From positions 2,501 to 27,368 of the forward strand of contig NW_003119441.1 of the NCBI RefSeq assembly GCF_000003605.2: a stretch of DNA of 24,868 nucleotides. The letters are read 5' to 3'. The notes under the pieces are model-generated. The model was not told the origin of the DNA. It saw only the letters and a list, made by a program, of their open reading frames with translations, and made no database searches. Source of the stretch: Saccoglossus kowalevskii (Eukaryota > Hemichordata > Enteropneusta > Harrimaniidae). Below are positions 1 to 8,945 of the stretch, piece by piece. Numbering within the stretch: position 1 is the first letter of the stretch; each line of letters starts with the position of its first letter. The translations under genes and the position numbers were made by a program.

Positions 1-2744
1 GAATATACCATGGGTTCCACTGTGGAAGATGTCATGTATTCCATTGTGGAATATATCATGTAGCACACTGTGGAAGATATCATGTATCCCACTGTGGGAG
101 AAATCATATATCCAACTGTGGAAGATACCATGTATTTCACTGTGGAAGATATCATGTATTTCACTGTGGAAGATATCACGAATGCCACTGTGGAATATAT
201 CATGTATCCCACTGTGGAAGATATCATGTATCCCACTGTGGAAGATATCATGTATCCCACTCTGGAATAAATCATGTATTCCACTGTGGAAGATATCACG
301 TATGGCACTGTGGAATATATCATGTATCCAACTGTGGAAGATACCATATCTCGCACTGTGGAAGATACCATGTACCACACTGTGAAAGATGCCACTGTGA
401 AAGACATCATGTATTCCACTGTGGAAGATATCATGTATCACACTGTGGAAGATATCATGTATCACACTGTGGAATATAACATGTATCCCACTTCGGAAGA
501 CACCTTGTATCCCACTGTGGAAGATACCATGGATTCCACTGTGGAAGATATCATGTATCCCACTGTGGAAGATATCATGTATCCCACTGTGGAATATACC
601 ATGGATTACATTGTGGAATATACCATGGATCCCACTGTGGAAGATATCATGTATCCCACTGTGGAAGATATCATGTATCCCACTGTGGAAGATATCATGT
701 ATCCCACTTCGGAAGACACCATGTATTCCACTGTGGAAGATACCATGGATTCCACTGCGGAAGATATCATGTATCCCACTGTGGAAGATATCATGGATTC
801 CACTGTGAAAGATACCATGGATTCCACTGTGGAATATATTATGTATCCCATTGTGGAAGATATCACGTATGCCACTGTGAAATATATCATGTATCCCGCT
901 GTGGAAGATATCATATATCCCACTGTGGAAGATACCATGTACCACACTGTGGAAGATGCCACTGTGGAAGATATCATGTATTCCACTGTGGAAGATATCA
1001 TGTATTCCACTGTGGAAGATATCATGTATTCCACTGTGGGAGAAATCATATATCCAACTGTGGAATATATCATGTATCCCACTGTGGAAAATACCATGGA
1101 TTCCACTGTGGAAGATGTCATGTATTCCACTGTGGAAGATAACATGTATTCCACTGAGGAAGATATCATGTATCCCACTGTGGAAGATATCGTGTATCCC
1201 ACTGAGGAAGATATCGTGTATCCCACTGTGAAAGATATCCTGTATCCCACTGTGGAATATATCATGCATCCCACTGTGGAAGATATCATGTATCCCACTG
1301 TGGAAGATATCATGTATTCCACTGTGGAAGATATCATGTATCCCACTGTGGAAGATATCATGTATCCCACTGTGGAAGATATCATGTATCCCACTGTGGA
1401 AGATATCATGTATCCCACTGTGGAAGATACCATGTATCCCACTGTGGAAGATACCATGTATCCCACTGTGGAAGATACCATGGATCCCACTGTGGAAGAT
1501 ATCATGTATCCCACTGTGGAATATAACATGTATCCCACTTTGGAAGACACCTTGTATCCCGCTGTGGAAGATACCATAGATTCCACTGTGGAAGATACCA
1601 TGGATTCCACTGTGAAAGATACCATGTATCCCACTGTGGAAGATACCATGGATCCCACTGTGGAAGATATCATGTATCCCACTGTGGAATATATTATGCA
1701 TCCCATTGTGGAAGATATCACGTATGCCACTGTGAAATATATCACGTATCCCACTGTGGAAGATATCATGTATCCCACTGTGGAAGATATCATGTATCTC
1801 ACTTCGGAAGACACCATGTATTCCACTGTGGAAGATACCATAGATTCCACTGTGGAAGATACCATGGATTCGACTGTGAAAAGTACCATGGATTCCACTG
1901 TGGAATATATTTTGTATCCCATTGTGGAAGATATCACGTATGCCACTGTGAAATATATCATGTATCCCACTGTGTATGATATCATGTATCCCACTGTGGA
2001 AGATACCATGTACCACACTGTGGAAGATGCCACTGTGGAAGATATCATGTATTCCACTGTGGAAGATATCATGTATTCCACTGTGGAAGATATCATGTAT
2101 CCCGCTGTGGAAGATATCATGTATCCCACTGTGGAAGATATCATGTATCCCACTGCGGAAGACACCATGTATCCCACTGTGGAATATACCATGGATTCCA
2201 TTGTGGAATATACCATGGATCCCACTGTGGAAGATATCGTGTATCCCACTGTGGAAGAGATCATTATCCCACTGTGGAAGATAGCATGTATCCCACTGTG
2301 GAAAATACCATGGATTCCACTGTGGAAGATATCATGTATTCCACTGTGGAAGATACCATGGATTCCACTGAGGAAGATATCATGTATCCCACGGTGAAGA
2401 TATCGTGTATCCCACTGAGGAAGATTATGCATCCCACTGTGGAAGATATCATGTATCCCACTTTGGAAGGTATCATGTATCCCACTGTGGAAGATACCAT
2501 GTACCACACTGTGGAAGATGCCACTGTGGAAGATATCATGTATTCCACTGTGGAAGATATCATGTATTCCACTGTGGAATATATCATGTATCCCACTGTG
2601 GAATATATCATCTATCCCACTGTGGAATATATCATGTATCCCACTGGGGAATGTATCATGTATCCCACTGTGGAAGATATTATATATCCAACTGAGATAG
2701 ATTATATATCATCCTATTGAAGATACATTCCACTGTGAAATAAA
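1..2744. repeat. 24-bp minisatellite array, over 100 units
   Basis: A tandem array runs off the left edge. The commonest unit is 24 bp and reads, for example, ACTGTGGAAGATATCATG then TATCCC. Frequent variants are TATTCC, GATTCC, GAATAT for GAAGAT, and ACC for ATC. Several 15-bp short units (GATGCCACTGTGGAA) interrupt it, near 388, 955, 2026 and 2517, and small indels near 2270 and 2395 shift the phase. From about 2690 the units decay (AT-rich) and run directly into the last codons of the sulfotransferase terminal exon at 2745. Because 24 is a multiple of three and the unit lacks stops in several frames, it gives long open frames on both strands (8-residue period such as MYPTVEDI). Nothing else suggests coding: no unique domain, no start context and no splice signals. 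Relative to gene A on the minus strand, the array lies just downstream of the stop codon. Confidence 0.95.
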
Positions 2745-2870
2745 TTATATATCCCGTTGTGTGAGGTCAAATTGCATCTTCAAATCATTGTCGTTAATCC
2801 AAACTTTGTAATGTGTATCAAATAATTCACTCTCAGCTACAGTGATAGTTCTCCCAACCACCAACTTTAC
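2745..2870 (-). pseudogene. Sulfotransferase gene A, terminal exon with 2-bp deletion
   Basis: The acceptor TTGTTTATTCACAG|GT at 2871-2872 is shared with gene B. The exon starts KVGGW but then reads ENYHCS followed by TGA at 2833-2835. Aligned with the intact copy at 22371-22486, two bases are missing near 2845 and the Lys of GxxGxxK is Glu. Beyond the deletion the original frame is still recognisable (ELFDTHYKVW, then DLKMQFDL) and ends at a TAA at 2745-2747. The last few codons before that TAA (TQRDI) look like the first, degenerate unit of the 24-bp minisatellite. This exon alone would remove the PAPS-binding Lys and the dimerisation motif. Confidence 0.85.
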
Positions 2871-3198
2871 CTGTGAATAAACAACATTGCTTATGGGAAG
2901 AAAATGTATTTTGTTTCTATACAAACATTGTTTCTACGGCCTGATATAAATCGTATTCATGAGTTCCATCAAGCTAATTTTAATTAGTATGTACACCCTC
3001 ATATACAAAATGCACACCTCGATTTAAGTCCAATGTGCTTTGTCAAAATAAGCGTACTGTTGTGAATGATTTCAAAATATTCAACACATGTATGTAAATC
3101 GAATTAGATTCGGTAGCTTCATTTCATAACCTTATTGAGTTGTATTCAGTTGATACGAAATGTCACCTTAAAGATTTGAAATGAACATGAAATATAAT

Positions 3199-3218
3199 AT
3201 ATATATATATATATATAT
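3199..3218. repeat. (AT)n microsatellite
   Basis: About ten uninterrupted AT dinucleotides inside the last intron of sulfotransferase gene A. Confidence 0.9.
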
Positions 3219-3262
3219 GATTTCTTGTAATATGAGATAAGGGTCTCGTGGTGTGGTTGTAC

Positions 3263-3392
3263 CTTTTCTCACAAATGGCGAGTCCTGTGCCGGGTTGACG
3301 TTCAACGATGTGGGTGGATGAGAAATAAATGCATCTGCCTTTATACAGTTACGTTTGGAAGAGTTTTGTCATAAACAGTTTGATCAGCACAA
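3263..3392 (-). pseudogene. Sulfotransferase gene A, exon 6 (SPFVRKG exon, frame-disrupted)
   Basis: The 3' end is convincing. KADAFISHPPTSL, later NPAQDSPFVRK, then AG|GTACAACC (donor at 3262) matches the SULT segment ending SPFMRKG, and leaves the phase-1 Gly codon that the last exon completes. Upstream the frame breaks. A TAA interrupts near 3330, and the apparent continuation ADQTVYDKTLPNVTV (like LSDETVDKIL) is in another frame. A polypyrimidine acceptor TGTATTTTCAAG ends at 3393, giving 130 bp. The matching vertebrate exon is about 181 bp, so the true start may be near 3440-3450. Either an indel has disrupted the exon or I have misplaced its 5' boundary. Confidence 0.5.
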
Positions 3393-3518
3393 CTTGAAAA
3401 TACAAAGAATGTATTTTGCTCAACCAACAACACCAATATCGTATTAACTCGTGCTATCCGTCTAATGTGATGCGATGTAGTGTAAAACCAAAATAAAACG
3501 TGTAAATTTTGAATTTAC

Positions 3519-3613
3519 CTGTTTCATATCTTCATAAAACATGAAAAGGACATTCATATCGTGTCTTCGACTCCACCAGTGTAGAAAATGGTCTTTCCAC
3601 AGTGAACCATCGT
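3519..3613 (-). CDS. Sulfotransferase gene A, exon 5 (95-bp GSW/YEDMK exon)
   Basis: Exactly 95 bp. The acceptor is TTGTTCTAG|AC and the donor CAG|GTAAAT (3518). Joined to exon 4 it reads Y-DGSLWKDHFLHWWSRR, the equivalent of YGSWFDHVxGWW, then NVLFMFYEDMKQ, the equivalent of NVLFLxYEDMKxD, and ends in phase 0. The canonical GSWFDH is altered to GSLWKDH (the motif Trp is one position late). A strong hairpin, 3644-3757, sits only about 30 bp upstream of the acceptor in intron 4. The exon is too short to stand out as an open frame. It was found by motif and phase. Confidence 0.88.
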
Positions 3614-3643
3614 CTAGAACAATATACTATGAGATTATTACGA

Positions 3644-3757
3644 GAATAATGGAAAGTATGCACGAAGACAGTACGGCGGAAGTTTCGATCGGCGCGCAGC
3701 GGAGGTAAATGCTACCGCGTACTGTCTAAGTGCATACTTTTCAGTATCCTTATTATT
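3644..3757. repeat. Imperfect foldback/hairpin (MITE-like) upstream of exon 5
   Basis: The left arm, ATGGAAAGTATGCAC and GACAGTACG (3649-3676), is the reverse complement of the right arm, CGTACTGTC, GTGCATACTTT and ATTAT (3717-3757), with a few mismatches and a GC-rich loop of about 40 bp. The size and AT-rich ends suit a small foldback or MITE, but no target-site duplication was confirmed. It ends about 30 bp from the exon 5 acceptor of gene A. Confidence 0.7.
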
Positions 3758-4427
3758 ATACATCTTTCCTTCCCAGGGATACATCATGGAAATGCCGAAA
3801 GCCAAAACGTTTAGAACAGATTTAGCGAAATTCTTTGTGTGGGGTCCGGTCAAACCCGGGGGCAGCCGTGTTTGTTTGTATTATTAGAGGACGATTACGC
3901 AATCGCTCCGTATTTGGAATTTGCGTTTCCCAATATGGTAGAATGTGCAATACGCAAAATTACGGCATGTTGTAACTTACGGAATTACGTTGGCAAATGT
4001 ATAATTATATGTGTTATTAACAATGTCTAAACAAGTCCTAAATGTGCGGTAAATCCTTTAAGATTCACATGTGATACCATAACGGTTTGTTTTTCCCCAC
4101 AGTCAGTAATGATTATACCAAGTCTAACTATTTATACTATATGTGTAAGGACAGATCACTTCGCTAAATTGTTTCTTTATATTTTATTTTGCTATTTATT
4201 AATCAAAGTAGTCCGTAGAACGTCTCAACGTATCATCTGTATATTTTCAATATATTAATTTCTTGTGACAATCTTATTTTCCCATTGTATCATAAATGCC
4301 TTATTTGAGGGGTGCTGTTTTCAAAAAACTTTATTACAAAACATGATTAAATCATCATGGCATATAACTAGTCCTGTAAAACATGGACAGATATATTGAT
4401 GAATACGCTACATCTAAGTATACTTAC

Positions 4428-4584
4428 AAATCACACATTGTGCATCATTTTTAGCACTGATAAAATCAGGTAAAAAGGCGCTAAAATTCTCGTAACCTGG
4501 TGAACTGCGTGAGGAGGTCACTGCTTGGACAAAATGAAAACAGGAAACAGCCACATCCTTTGGATTACGACTGACATAGATGAC
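4428..4584 (-). CDS. Sulfotransferase gene A, exon 4 (3'-phosphate-binding motif)
   Basis: 157 bp. The acceptor is TTCTGCAG|GTC at 4586-4585. It opens in phase 0 with VIYVSRNPKDVAVSCFHF, the most diagnostic SULT signature: the Arg and the later Ser contact the PAPS 3'-phosphate. After it comes a variable loop (SSRSSPGYENFSAFL), then PDFISAKNDAQCVI, the position of the usual FL-x-G-x-V-x-YGSW lead-in. The donor is a consensus T|GTAAGTAT at 4427. The single leftover T pairs with AC at the start of exon 5 to make Tyr, exactly as the YGSW motif needs. No stop or frameshift is present. It is 30 bp longer than the 127-bp vertebrate counterpart I recall. Confidence 0.9.
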
Positions 4585-5189
4585 CTGCAGAATGATAATA
4601 TGATTCATTAAAAGCTGATCCAACAATAATGTGTTATCAAATTCACTAAACAACTGAATGGCGTCGATAATAGGGGATTATGTTTTATATCAATCATAGC
4701 TAAATGAAACACAGATTGAAGGTGAGGGTAGAATATCGACATGACTAACATGGCATATAGTGTGGGGCAGATGCGATAATTCACATTATTGAACTCACTG
4801 TTCAACACGAGTGTAGGTACGGAAACTATACCTTTAATGATAAAGTGAGTAGCTACAGCGTGCAGTACAGTAAAATATGTCATTTGAATGAATTTATATT
4901 TGTCGATTGAATATTGAATGCTTTCCATTCACAAAGTAGGCAATTACAGGCATTCGTGTATGTATGAATGGTTAATATCGTCGATTGTCAATTTAGAAAC
5001 CCTTGCATGCTTCTAGTTTTAAATATTAAAGCATTAATGAAACGTTTGAATAATTTATTATGTACAATAAATAATAATAATACAAATTTTCTTAACCGAT
5101 GTGCACTGCGTTAAACACAAATCACAATACAATACAAATCACATTATGAGAACAATTAACAGTATTATAAAAAAAATAACAAGCTTTCA

Positions 5190-6045
5190 AAACACTTTAA
5201 AAATAACATTACCATTAAAATATGTTGGACAAATGAGTTTTCAGACTTCACTTAAAAACATTGATATTGATTGACTGGCAAATGTAGAGTGGAAGTTCAT
5301 TCCATAAAAGGGGTCATAATTGCTAAAAGAATGCCAACCATATGTTTTTGTGGTACATTTTGAATCTTGTCTTTTCAATAACAAAAGACCAGTGTTAGAT
5401 GACCTGAGGCCACCAGGACCCGGTTCAAAACGGTCAACCAAGTTAAATAAATAAATTGGAATGTTTAAAATGTTATAGACTGTCAATAGTACTTTGAATT
5501 TTATTTTTCACGAATGCGTAGACAATACAAATCATAAAGTGTAGATGTAATGTGGTCAAATTTTTGTTACAATTGACGAGTCTGGCTGCTGCATTTTGAA
5601 CAGATAGGAGTTTGTCTTACTAAAATTAAGGACATTCATACAATATGATATTACAGTAGTCCAATCTCGACGTCACAATTGAATGGACTAACATCATCGT
5701 AGCCGCTTCTTCCAATAAAGTCCGAATTTTACTAATGCGGTAAAATGCAAAGTAAGCTGACTTACAAATCTGATTAATATGGTGTCCCAAATCACCATCA
5801 GCTTTGAAATGGACTCTAGGATTACCGACTGAGTTAGAAAGATTCATGCCAGACTCACCGATTCTCAATGAGTTCTTTTTAAAACATGATGACAAATGAA
5901 TAATTTCCGTCTTGCCAGGGTTGAGAATCAACATGTTTGATTTCAGCCAGGCACGAATATCTTCAATACACATCTCGGTGCGATTAATCGAATCAGATGG
6001 CTTATTATAAGTTACATATAGCTGAGAATCTTCAGAATATGGCAT
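5190..6045 (-). mobile_element. 5'-truncated LINE (CR1/L2-like) reverse transcriptase relic
   Basis: A minus-strand relic of a non-LTR retrotransposon ORF2, starting at the reverse transcriptase palm. The first recognisable piece, YSEDSQLYV at about 6013-6039, aligns with the canonical YADDTQLYL, but the first catalytic Asp is Glu. It continues CIEDIRAWLKSNML, NPGKTEII, then GHHINQICKSAYF, ISKIRTLL and TSRLDYCN, the usual CR1/L2/Jockey thumb region, down to a stop near 5626. Frameshifted continuations follow: SVQNAAARLV near 5575-5600, FEPGPGGLRSSN near 5400-5430, KTYGWHSF near 5325-5350 and FKxSLKTHL at about 5215-5250. The tail is AT-rich with an ATT-like run near 5068-5085. It is inactive: truncated, frameshifted and without endonuclease. 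It lies in intron 3 of sulfotransferase gene A in the same orientation. Confidence 0.88.
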
Positions 6046-6277
6046 AACGAGTGCCATAACGAGCAAAAGGTCGCAGTCCCCTCAAACAAGCTAATTAGGC
6101 GACTACCTAGAAATTTCCAAAATATTATTTACGTAACATGTAATTTTTGTAATTTACGCAATTCACCGTGTAATGGGCGTTCTTACACAGCATGTAATGT
6201 ACTATTATAACAACACATATAGTGTCTACATGTCTAATTTACATATCTGACAAATGTTTATTTTTTACGAGACGATA

Positions 6278-6345
6278 AATTCATCTTATTAAAATATAAT
6301 ATAAATAAAATATAATAAAAATAAAATATAATACAAATAAAATAT
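6278..6345. repeat. AT-rich short tandem repeat (AAATAAAATATAAT-like)
   Basis: About four imperfect copies of a 14-16-bp unit, AAAATATAATA followed by AATA, in intron 3 of gene A upstream of the LINE relic. Confidence 0.75.
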
Positions 6346-6771
6346 ATTTTTCTCAAATAGTTAATACATTAACAAGAATTCTAATTAGGTGAATTACAAA
6401 CAATTTAAAACAATTCAATAAAATATTGTATAGCATATGGTTCTGGCAAATGTTCTGCATTGATGTCAATTATCGTCAATTATCGTCTTAGGAGTCCAAT
6501 TTGTTACATTTATGTGGTACCAGTTTAAAATTAAAACTTAAGTATTTGTTTCAGTCGTCACTATTCTACATTAATGTATGCAAGTATAATTGGAATATTT
6601 CGGTAGTGAAGAATTCTGCATTTACATGTGGAAATGAGATTCACATCTTGAATTTTATGATTATATTAATGCAGGTAGTACGTGGAGAGTGCAGCCAATG
6701 AGTGTGTGAGGACAGGTGTCAAAGGTTAAATACATTTAATGTAAATATGCATTATAATGAACTGCTGCTTA

Positions 6772-6833
6772 TCTATATGCCTTTAATTGCTGGGGTGAAA
6801 TGTCATATAATAATATACAATTACAGCCGGACG
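6772..6833 (-). pseudogene. Sulfotransferase gene A, exon 3 relic (THLP exon, degraded)
   Basis: Tentative. After an acceptor-like TCCAG at about 6838-6834, a 62-bp stretch reads in the phase required by exon 2: ASGCNCILLYDISPQQLKAYR. The second half, YDISPQQLK, fits the invertebrate SULT pattern PYDLLPxQLK that precedes the VIYV exon. The first half should read roughly SPRxIxTHLP but does not. The THLP motif, which contains the catalytic histidine of the family, is missing, and the exon is about 35 bp shorter than the 98 bp I recall for vertebrate SULT1. The expected donor is replaced by AGATAAGC with no GT. A different intact exon 3 elsewhere in the 7502-4585 interval cannot be excluded, but I did not find one. 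Confidence 0.5.
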
Positions 6834-6915
6834 CTGGACGATTATACAAAACCAGTTAGCCAAGCACAACATTTAAAAAAATGATTTGTCCGTGTCATCA
6901 TCACTGTGATGAAAG

Positions 6916-7135
6916 TCCTAACAGTTAAGTCGATTCAACTGCCCTGGTATTGGCACTAACAAATCTGGTCCATTTTACTATGACAGTTTCAGTCTACTTT
7001 TTAGAAAGCCGCTAGTTTTCGATAAATTTCACCAACCTAAACTTGCATATTAGTGCTTCCTATTAAATAAAAAAGATATTTGCATTCGTTGGTGCGTACA
7101 TGTCCCTGTGATTTAATGCCGATGTAATTCCTAAT
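6916..7135. repeat. Intron-2 block with a diverged copy at 20638-20902
   Basis: It shares TCCTAACA, ATTCAACTGC, GGTATTGG, GCTAGTTTT, CTTGC, CGTTGGTGC and TACAT in the same order with 20638-20902, with many substitutions and gaps. In gene A it lies between exons 2 and 3. The copy near 20.7 kb has no adjacent recognisable exon. Either this is a paralogous intron left over from a SULT duplication or both are copies of one dispersed repeat. Confidence 0.6.
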
Positions 7136-7502
7136 TAATTCGATTTTATTGCTGTATCAATACAAACGGTGGCTAAATTAAACAGTTCGTTCAATTAAAA
7201 GTTTCTAGAAGTTATTTGTAACCCAATAATATTTAAGCAAGTGTAATTCTGCTGTCGTGTTCTATTGCTACTAGGCCAATGTAGACCTGGACCATGAGTG
7301 GGTAAGTAATTGTATTAGTAAGTTACTACAGACTTTAAAAGCGCACTGCTTGTTGTGTGTGTGTGAGAGAACGTGGATGGATTGATAATTTTACCTTGCA
7401 TTTCTTTTCATCAAGTTGATGAGGTAAATATTTTGCCTCTAAATGTGAAACTATAATTCTTGGTGACACCATTTTATTTTAAGTCAAAATCTTCATTTAC
7501 AC

Positions 7503-7652
7503 CTAATTCAGCGAGGTCTTGTTTCAGAAGCGGGTCACTGGTCAGAGCAAAGTTTATGTAAGGCATTCTGACATCGGAGGCTATGTCTTTAATGGCTTCT
7601 ATGTCACCACCGTTTAACACCAATGGAACGAGTTCTTTCATCCATGTTGTCC
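7503..7652 (-). CDS. Sulfotransferase gene A, exon 2 (TTW, substrate-side helix)
   Basis: About 150 bp. The acceptor is ATGAAATAG|GG at 7654-7653. The first two bases complete the Gly codon of exon 1, so the joined motif reads TYPKS-G-TTWMKEL. It continues VPLVLNGGDIEAI, a typical SULT helix after the PAPS loop, then a VRMPYINF segment that corresponds to the substrate-pocket stretch usually read as RVPFLEF. The frame stays open to a TAA near 7475. The most likely donor is G|GTGTAAAT at 7502, which would give a phase-1 end that fits the exon 3 relic. The family usually has about 126 bp here, so the exact 3' end is less certain than the 5' end. Confidence 0.82.
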
Positions 7653-8550
7653 CTATTTCATAGAAGCTGTAATTAATGTTATATGACCGTACAAATTCCG
7701 CCCTCTAGCGAAAAAGTTTGTCTGTGACCTAGATGAAAGAAAGACCAATCACAGCGTTGATATTGTTTTGAAATTCAATAAATAAGATTTACCATATCCT
7801 AAATGACAAATAACTTCTCAACTAAATACTGTTGCTCTCACCCATCTACGCCGTTGATCTCAAAAGCATATACTCGAAACAAAAACATTTGGATGTTGAA
7901 GAACATACACAATTAAAATTATATAAATATCCATGCTCGCTATTAAAACAAATCAAAACAAATTCATTTAAATTAGAATATGTATAGTAATATATTGGAA
8001 TATCATTCGCATTACAAAAGAAAATTAAATTGTCTTCAATGATGCTATGTTCGCAAACACATATAAAGTTATGGTTTGTTATTTCTGCTACAACAGCCCC
8101 GAAGAACACACACAATCATTATTTTGAAAATGCTGAGATATGCTAAAGCAAGTCGAGACGTAAATATTAAAGACACGTTCAAAACATGATTTCATTGAAA
8201 CTAAAGAAATAACTCTAATATCAGAGTGTGTTTGAACACATCCGTATTTTATTGTGTGCACAAGTAATTCTGTATTATAGTGATGCTCAGGTATTACGTG
8301 TCATTTCATTTAATAAAGATGGTTTGTATTTTCAATTATCCACTGATATTGTGATGTTATAGAATGCTGTCACTTCATAATAGTAGTGTGCTTGTGATGG
8401 TTTTCTAGCAACGGCCAATAACTATAGGCTTGCTACCAACAATCCGTTCCCGCTGGAATGTTGACAGCTTGTCAGCCATGATATCAACATTTTAAACTGT
8501 CATAAAACATTGTCATTTATGTCATTGACATAAAGTTGAAATGTATATGT
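7653..8550. other. Intron 1 of gene A, no feature recognised
   Basis: AT-rich sequence between exons 2 and 1. The minus-strand open frame at 7846-8115 has low-complexity, Asn/Cys/Tyr-rich content and no recognised domain. I see no convincing exon, RNA gene or element apart from the small repeat near 8383. Confidence 0.5.
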
Positions 8551-8728
8551 GGTTATGTTTGCATAGTGCACGCGGAATGTCTTTTACATTCATGTTATAT
8601 ATTCATGTTTTGGACTACGTGAGAGGTAATGTTTAAATTGGTTATGTTTGCATATTGCAAGCGGTACGTCTTTTACATATGTTTACTATATTAGTGGTGT
8701 GCATGTGAATGATATCTAGCAATAACTC
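8551..8728. repeat. Tandem duplication of ~90 bp abutting the exon 1 donor
   Basis: GGTTATGTTTGCATA, then TGCA, GCGG and GTCTTTTACAT, occurs from about 8551 and again from about 8639. The tail AGTGGTGTGC followed by CTAGCAA (8693-8722) also resembles 8383-8411 (AGTAGTGTGC, CTAGCAA). The intron 1 side of the exon 1 donor is therefore built of small diverged duplications. Confidence 0.65.
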
Positions 8729-8730
8729 AC

Positions 8731-8842
8731 CGGACTTTGGATATGTTATAACAAACATATCATCTGACCTCACTTGAAACCTTCTGATTTTGTCAACTTG
8801 CAAGTCGAGCCCAGAGTTGGCGATAGTTTTAGCATCCACCAT
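8731..8842 (-). CDS. Sulfotransferase gene A, exon 1 (start codon, 5'-PSB half)
   Basis: 112 bp encoding residues 1-37 plus one base. It starts MVDAKTIANSGL and ends with FVITYPKS and the first base of the Gly codon. TYPKSG is the first half of the PAPS 5'-phosphosulfate-binding loop. The preceding RFQVRSDDMFV matches the usual approach to that loop (x-VRPDDVF-x). The start is supported by AAAATGG context and an in-frame TAG seven codons upstream. The donor is a consensus G|GTGAGT at 8730-8725, giving a phase-1 intron that exon 2 completes exactly. The N-terminus is a little shorter than in vertebrate SULTs. The motif and the splice site together make this call strong. Confidence 0.85.
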
Positions 8843-8945
8843 TTTGTATTCTTCCCTTGACTACTATGCACATATCAATACAAATAATGAGTTAATATGG
8901 AATACTGAATATCTGATAAAAGTCAACTGTAAATTAAGTAAATAA

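Larger units (their letters stand above)
2745..8842 (-). pseudogene. Cytosolic sulfotransferase gene A, seven exons, probably decayed
   Basis: Spliced minus-strand gene of the SULT/Sulfotransfer_1 family. These enzymes transfer sulfate from PAPS to hydroxyl or amine groups of small molecules in the cytosol. Family motifs occur in the right order: TYPKSGTTW split over exons 1 and 2, RNPKDVAVS in exon 4, a YEDMK exon, SPFVRKG, then GKVGGW. Exons 1, 2, 4 and 5 have open frames, consensus splice sites and compatible phases (1, 1, 0 into exon 4, 1, 0). Exon 5 is 95 bp, the length I recall for the matching vertebrate SULT1 exon. The decay signs are an exon 3 relic without THLP or a GT donor, an exon 6 with stops and a frame jump, and a last exon with a 2-bp deletion. 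Inference: the gene is non-functional as assembled, but the decay is recent or patchy. Assembly errors, or alternative exons I missed, are possible. Introns carry a LINE, a foldback hairpin and simple repeats. Confidence 0.8.

Noticed and set aside
274-2397. 707-codon plus-strand open frame with MYPTVEDI repeats (and the 633-codon minus-strand frame at 606-2507)
   Set aside because: Translation of a stop-free 24-bp satellite. It is open on both strands and in several frames, without unique ends, domains or splice signals.
1-2744. CRISPR array
   Set aside because: The units are contiguous without unique spacers, in a eukaryotic context.
3638-3887. Small open frames 3638-3853 (-) and 3789-3887 (+) as genes or as a SULT exon
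   Set aside because: They overlap the hairpin and its flank in intron 4. They have no SULT motif or recognised domain, and the real exon 5 lies at 3519-3613.
4608-4928. 106-codon minus-strand frame as the missing THLP exon (contains ATHFIIKG)
   Set aside because: The rest does not fit the family, there is no acceptor or donor in the right phase, and 6772-6833 fits better in phase and in YDISPQQLK.
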